Part shown: positions 6,332 through 9,208 of the stretch, piece by piece
Layout: the number at the start of each line of letters is the position of its first letter
How positions within the stretch are numbered: position 1 is the stretch's first letter
Assembly (NCBI GenBank): GCA_002898995.1
Contig: BEIM01000112.1
Span: 1-9,208, forward strand
Origin: a bacterium HR36
GTDB taxonomy: Bacteria > Planctomycetota > Planctomycetia > Gemmatales > HRBIN36
Reading direction: 5' to 3'
DNA length: 9,208 nucleotides
Made by a program: the position numbers and the translations under genes
The notes under the pieces: generated by a model
The model's input: the letters and a program-made list of their open reading frames with translations, nothing else
The model's database searches: none
Told to the model about the DNA's origin: nothing

Positions 6332-8263
6332 TTGCTGGTAACCGTGCCAACAGTCTGGTGGTTAGGGATTGCCGCAGCGGTGCTGGCTGCGAGCAGTGCC
6401 GTTGCGCTGCTCGTGGTAGCTTGGTGGCGGGGCTGGTCTATCTGGGCGAAAGTTGGACAGCGTTGGCGAAGTGGTCTGAACGGGTTGTGCTGGCTGCTGG
6501 CGCTGTATGTGGCGGCTCGCTCAGTGGAGTACGCCTGGTCATGCAAAGGGCATATCACCTGCGATTTCGCTGGGCAATGGCTGCTCGGACGCATGATCGG
6601 CCAGGGGCACGGTTACCAGCTCTACCTGGTCGGGCCACAGCGAGAAGTGTTGGCGCAGGGCTACCAGGGCGACGACCTGGAGTTGATGTACCGCGATTTG
6701 TTGCTTAAAGGGATGTGGAACAGCCGCGAGCATTCCACCTTGCCGAAATCCGAAATCGAGGGGCCACTCTACCCGCCGATCTGGGGTCTTTTTACACAGT
6801 TGTGGGCGTGGTTGCCACCCGAGCCCGCGCACCGCGTGGTGGTGTTGATCTACGCCATACTCGGATTTGTAGCGGCCTGGTGTGTAAAGATTGCCACCGC
6901 TGGCCGGTTACGTACTGGCGAAGCGGCCCTAGCCATTTGGCTCTTTCCCAATTGTTACCACGGTCTAGTGCTGGGACAAAATCCGCTGCTGACGGTGTTT
7001 CTGGTAGCGGCCGGCTGGGCCTTATGGAGTCAGCAACGGTTGTTCGCTGCGGGTCTGGTGTGGGGATTGTTAGCGTACAAGCCCGTTTTTTTCGTGGCGT
7101 TGTTCTGGGTGCCTCTGGTGATCGCAGCTTGGCGCATGGCGGTAGGCATGGCGTTGTCGGCCGGCATGCTGGTTATGGCGACCCTCCCGTTCTTGCTGCC
7201 GCCGATTCACGGTGGGCTAGCGCCTGCCGCTCCCCGCGTACCAGCCAAGCAAAACGTGTGGCAACGCCTGGTGTACTGGGACGAGCACGCCCATGGTTGG
7301 CGGATTGCCATTAATCGGGAACGGCTGAGCGAGGCGTGGGCTGTCTGGCAGCGCTGGTGGCAGGTGGGTCGACGCGCCGCCGACGTTTATGACCGCGACG
7401 AGAACTGGGTCTGGATGAGCCGCGATTTGTACGCCCTGCCCCGACGTCCGATCTGGGACTGGGCAACCTTGCAAGCGCATTGGCGATTCGGTTGGGGGCA
7501 CGATCACTGGCCGGATGTTCGGGACGCTGCAGGGAATCCCCTACCCACCTGGCGCTGGGAGCGGCCTGGCGACACCAATAACCCAGGAGCCGTGTTGATA
7601 GTCCGCAAGGATGGCAACACACTGCGGCTGCAGCAGACCAACGGGGAGCGGTTCGGCGAGTATTTCGGCTGGCGCTTACCAGCGACGTTGGTGTCGCGCT
7701 TGCTGCTGTATTTCGTTGGAGTTACAACCGCCGTAGTTGTTGCGGGCCTGTGGTGGTGGCGTTGGCGGCACCTTGAGTTACTGGAGCTAGGCAACTCCCC
7801 CTCGGGTGCGTTCTTGCTTACAGGCAGCTTGCTGACGTGCTTCCATTTCATGCACTATGACCTGCATCCGTTGGTGCTTCCCTTGGCAACGCTCATCGTG
7901 GCGTGCTTTCGCCCCGGCTGGTGGGAATGGGAAGCCGAGCGGACTTGGCCACGCCTGGGCTGGTTATTAGGGCGGGCCTCGGCCATTTTCAGCGTGGCGA
8001 TTCTGGCGGCGTTGTGGCTGGCTTGCTATTACAACCTGGCCTTACTGCGCGGGCCTGTACGCTTCCCCTTCGAAACCTTGGTGGCCTTGGGTCAATGGTT
8101 CGTGGCTGGCGTCTGGACGGCTTTAGAATACTGGCCAAGAACGCCGGGATCGGCTGGCGTTACCCCGCCAGGCCAAACGTCCGAACCCGCGGCCCTCCCG
8201 CCATTCGGAGAAACCGTGGCGCTCAAGGTGATCGGCGGTTGGGAGCCTAACTCTGTAAAATAG
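6332..8263 (+). CDS. GT87-like (DUF2029) polytopic membrane glycosyltransferase
   Basis: A 643-residue integral membrane protein resembling GT-C fold mannosyltransferases that use polyprenyl-phosphate sugars at the outer face of the inner membrane. Hydrophobic segments lie at about 10-30, 50-66, 167-187, 197-230, 236-290 and, after a long gap, 453-474, 494-527 and 545-572. Family-like features are an early acidic motif CDF with D78 in the first outer loop (possible catalytic Asp), a GPLYPPIWGLF segment (144-154), LVLGQNPLLTVFL (212-224) and the GLVWGLLAYKP helix (241-251). The region 293-452 is an apparently soluble insert with 17 Trp, longer than I expect for this family. The C-terminus after 600 is polar and Pro-rich. 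The start is TTG 6332 with GGGAG seven bases upstream. The acceptor and sugar donor are unknown. The next gene starts 103 bases downstream on the same strand. Confidence 0.75.
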   Translation: MLVTVPTVWWLGIAAAVLAASSAVALLVVAWWRGWSIWAKVGQRWRSGLNGLCWLLALYVAARSVEYAWSCKGHITCDFAGQWLLGRMIGQGHGYQLYLVGPQREVLAQGYQGDDLELMYRDLLLKGMWNSREHSTLPKSEIEGPLYPPIWGLFTQLWAWLPPEPAHRVVVLIYAILGFVAAWCVKIATAGRLRTGEAALAIWLFPNCYHGLVLGQNPLLTVFLVAAGWALWSQQRLFAAGLVWGLLAYKPVFFVALFWVPLVIAAWRMAVGMALSAGMLVMATLPFLLPPIHGGLAPAAPRVPAKQNVWQRLVYWDEHAHGWRIAINRERLSEAWAVWQRWWQVGRRAADVYDRDENWVWMSRDLYALPRRPIWDWATLQAHWRFGWGHDHWPDVRDAAGNPLPTWRWERPGDTNNPGAVLIVRKDGNTLRLQQTNGERFGEYFGWRLPATLVSRLLLYFVGVTTAVVVAGLWWWRWRHLELLELGNSPSGAFLLTGSLLTCFHFMHYDLHPLVLPLATLIVACFRPGWWEWEAERTWPRLGWLLGRASAIFSVAILAALWLACYYNLALLRGPVRFPFETLVALGQWFVAGVWTALEYWPRTPGSAGVTPPGQTSEPAALPPFGETVALKVIGGWEPNSVK

Positions 8264-8340
8264 CCGTCTCCCCTATTCCGCCCCATGAAAACTAACTCTT
8301 TCCTGCGCGAAGCAACGGTGGGCGTCAGACTACCGGCAAA

Positions 8341-8352
8341 CCTGCCAGCAGG
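8341..8352. repeat. 12-bp palindrome upstream of the last gene
   Basis: CCTGCCAGCAGG is CCTGC and its exact complement around a central CA. The two-base centre is too tight for an RNA hairpin, so if it has a role it would be as a dimeric protein site. It ends 14 bases before ATG 8367. It may be chance. Confidence 0.2.
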
Positions 8353-8366
8353 ACAGGGTGCGCAAA

Positions 8367-9208
8367 ATGACCTACCGACACTCCATTAGTGCGTGTCTTG
8401 CAGCGGCCATCGGTTTGCTGCTGTGCCAGGAGGCGGCGGCGTTTATTGAACGGCTGACCCCCCTGCGCGATTTGCTCGAGGATTCGGACTATGTCTTCGT
8501 AGCCGATACAGAAAGCGTCAGCGCCCAGAAACAACTGGCGGTGTTCAACCTGCGCGAGGATTTGAAGGGCAAATCACCTTTCCGCAGCCTGCGCGTGCAT
8601 CTGACCGGCGATAAAGAAAAGCATGTGCCTCATCTGCTGAAGCGGATCGGGCCGCGGGTGAGTGTGGTTTTCTTTCTGACCGTGGTGGACAAGCAATGGC
8701 TCGGTTTAGGGTACACCAACGGCACCTGGTTCCAGGTTATCGGTCGGCCAGCCGGCGACACGGTGCATTGGCATTTCACCCACTGCGAAATCTACCTGCG
8801 ACGCACCTTCAAAGGCAGCACGGAAGAGTTGATCACCACGATCCGCGAAGTGCTGGCCGGCAAACGCCCACCCCCACCGCCTAATCCGAAAGAACCACCG
8901 GGCTTTGGCCCGGAGTTGCCACAAGACGACAAGGATACGGGCTTTCGCAGCAACACTGGTCGCCAACTCCTGGCGGTCATCCTGCTACCGCCGTTGGCTG
9001 GACTGCTGGCCCCGTTGCTGTCCCTGTTATTTCCTGGCGTGCTGCTGGCAGTTTGGCAGCAATACCGCCTCCTGGTGTTTGTGCTGCTGCTCCAGTCCAC
9101 CCTTTTACTGGTGCAGGCAACATTACGGTGGTCCGAGCCGTCAGCATGGTGGCTGGCAGGTCGCTATTGGTGGTGGCCAACTTTGTTTCTGTATGCCTGC
9201 GGATTGGT
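8367..9208 (+). CDS. Secreted-domain plus multi-pass membrane protein of unknown function (3' end beyond the window)
   Basis: The frame is open from ATG 8367 to the window edge (280 codons plus two bases), so the gene is incomplete. Residues 1-25 form a signal peptide-like segment (MTYRHS, hydrophobic core LAAAIGLLL, AAA before Phe26). Residues 26-165 form a soluble domain starting FIERLTPLRDLLEDSDYVFVAD and including EDLKGKSPFRSL (64-75), YTNGTWFQVIGR (116-127) and THCEIYLRRTFKG (138-150). A Pro-rich linker (KRPPPPPNP, 166-174) follows, then membrane segments at about 200-230, 234-254 and from about 268. I do not recognise a catalytic motif; from memory similar proteins occur in Gemmata-like planctomycetes. 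An in-frame GTG at 8358 is an alternative start, and a loose purine run (ACAGGG) lies eight bases before the ATG. The spacing to the GT87-like gene (103 bases) allows co-transcription. Confidence 0.75.
   Translation, partial: MTYRHSISACLAAAIGLLLCQEAAAFIERLTPLRDLLEDSDYVFVADTESVSAQKQLAVFNLREDLKGKSPFRSLRVHLTGDKEKHVPHLLKRIGPRVSVVFFLTVVDKQWLGLGYTNGTWFQVIGRPAGDTVHWHFTHCEIYLRRTFKGSTEELITTIREVLAGKRPPPPPNPKEPPGFGPELPQDDKDTGFRSNTGRQLLAVILLPPLAGLLAPLLSLLFPGVLLAVWQQYRLLVFVLLLQSTLLLVQATLRWSEPSAWWLAGRYWWWPTLFLYACGL

Noticed and set aside
6163..6708. 181-codon + strand frame overlapping the start of the GT87-like gene.
   Set aside because: The translation is Arg/Ala/Gly-rich, as for an off-frame reading of the real gene, and lacks the membrane pattern seen in the frame from 6332.
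8285..8389. 34-codon + strand frame starting ATG 8285, overlapping the start of the last gene, as an upstream ORF or leader peptide.
   Set aside because: No ribosome site, no run of regulatory codons and no hairpins of an attenuator; the length is expected by chance.
1..9208. CRISPR array, defence island, transposon or other novel mobile system.
   Set aside because: I saw no spaced direct repeats of array type, no transposase or integrase, no terminal inverted repeats and no toxin-antitoxin pair; the genes are mainly housekeeping and envelope types.

Overview
The window reads as an ordinary chromosomal segment of a moderately GC-rich, Gram-negative-type bacterium. I think a planctomycete of the Gemmatales type is most likely. 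The grounds are an FHA-GAF-HD-GYP signalling protein, a tiny Cys/Pro-rich lipoprotein, a Trp-rich GT87-like membrane protein, a secreted-then-membrane protein of unknown function, and a mix of ATG, GTG and TTG starts. This placement rests on gene style and recollection, not on a phylogenetic marker, and is tentative. I see no rRNA, tRNA, CRISPR array, insertion sequence, phage gene or defence system.

Left part (1-3114), all on the + strand: a PLP-dependent class V aminotransferase-fold enzyme, then coaD (coenzyme A biosynthesis), then purM (purine biosynthesis). Gaps of 71 and 130 bases separate them, so they could be co-transcribed or separately promoted. coaD has a strong Shine-Dalgarno sequence. 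purM has no clear one but is preceded by an imperfect stem-loop.

Middle (3115-6142): two convergent pairs. purM runs into a small minus-strand lipoprotein gene with only 7 bases between the stops. After a 337-base divergent, possibly structured intergenic region comes a + strand FHA-GAF-HD-GYP gene, a predicted c-di-GMP phosphodiesterase that takes phosphopeptide and small-ligand inputs. Its last 31 bases overlap, in antisense, the 3' end of proC (proline biosynthesis). I see no intrinsic terminator at either junction.

Right part (6143-9208): proC and a GT87-like polytopic membrane glycosyltransferase diverge from a 189-base spacer. The glycosyltransferase starts at TTG behind a good Shine-Dalgarno sequence and carries a long, Trp-rich extracytoplasmic insert. 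A further + strand gene begins at 8367 and runs off the window. It encodes a signal peptide, an unrecognised soluble domain, a proline-rich linker and several membrane segments.

The genes do not form one obvious pathway. CoaD, PurM and ProC are housekeeping enzymes. The less explained content is the lipoprotein, the HD-GYP regulator with its leader, the modified GT87-like enzyme and the truncated membrane protein.
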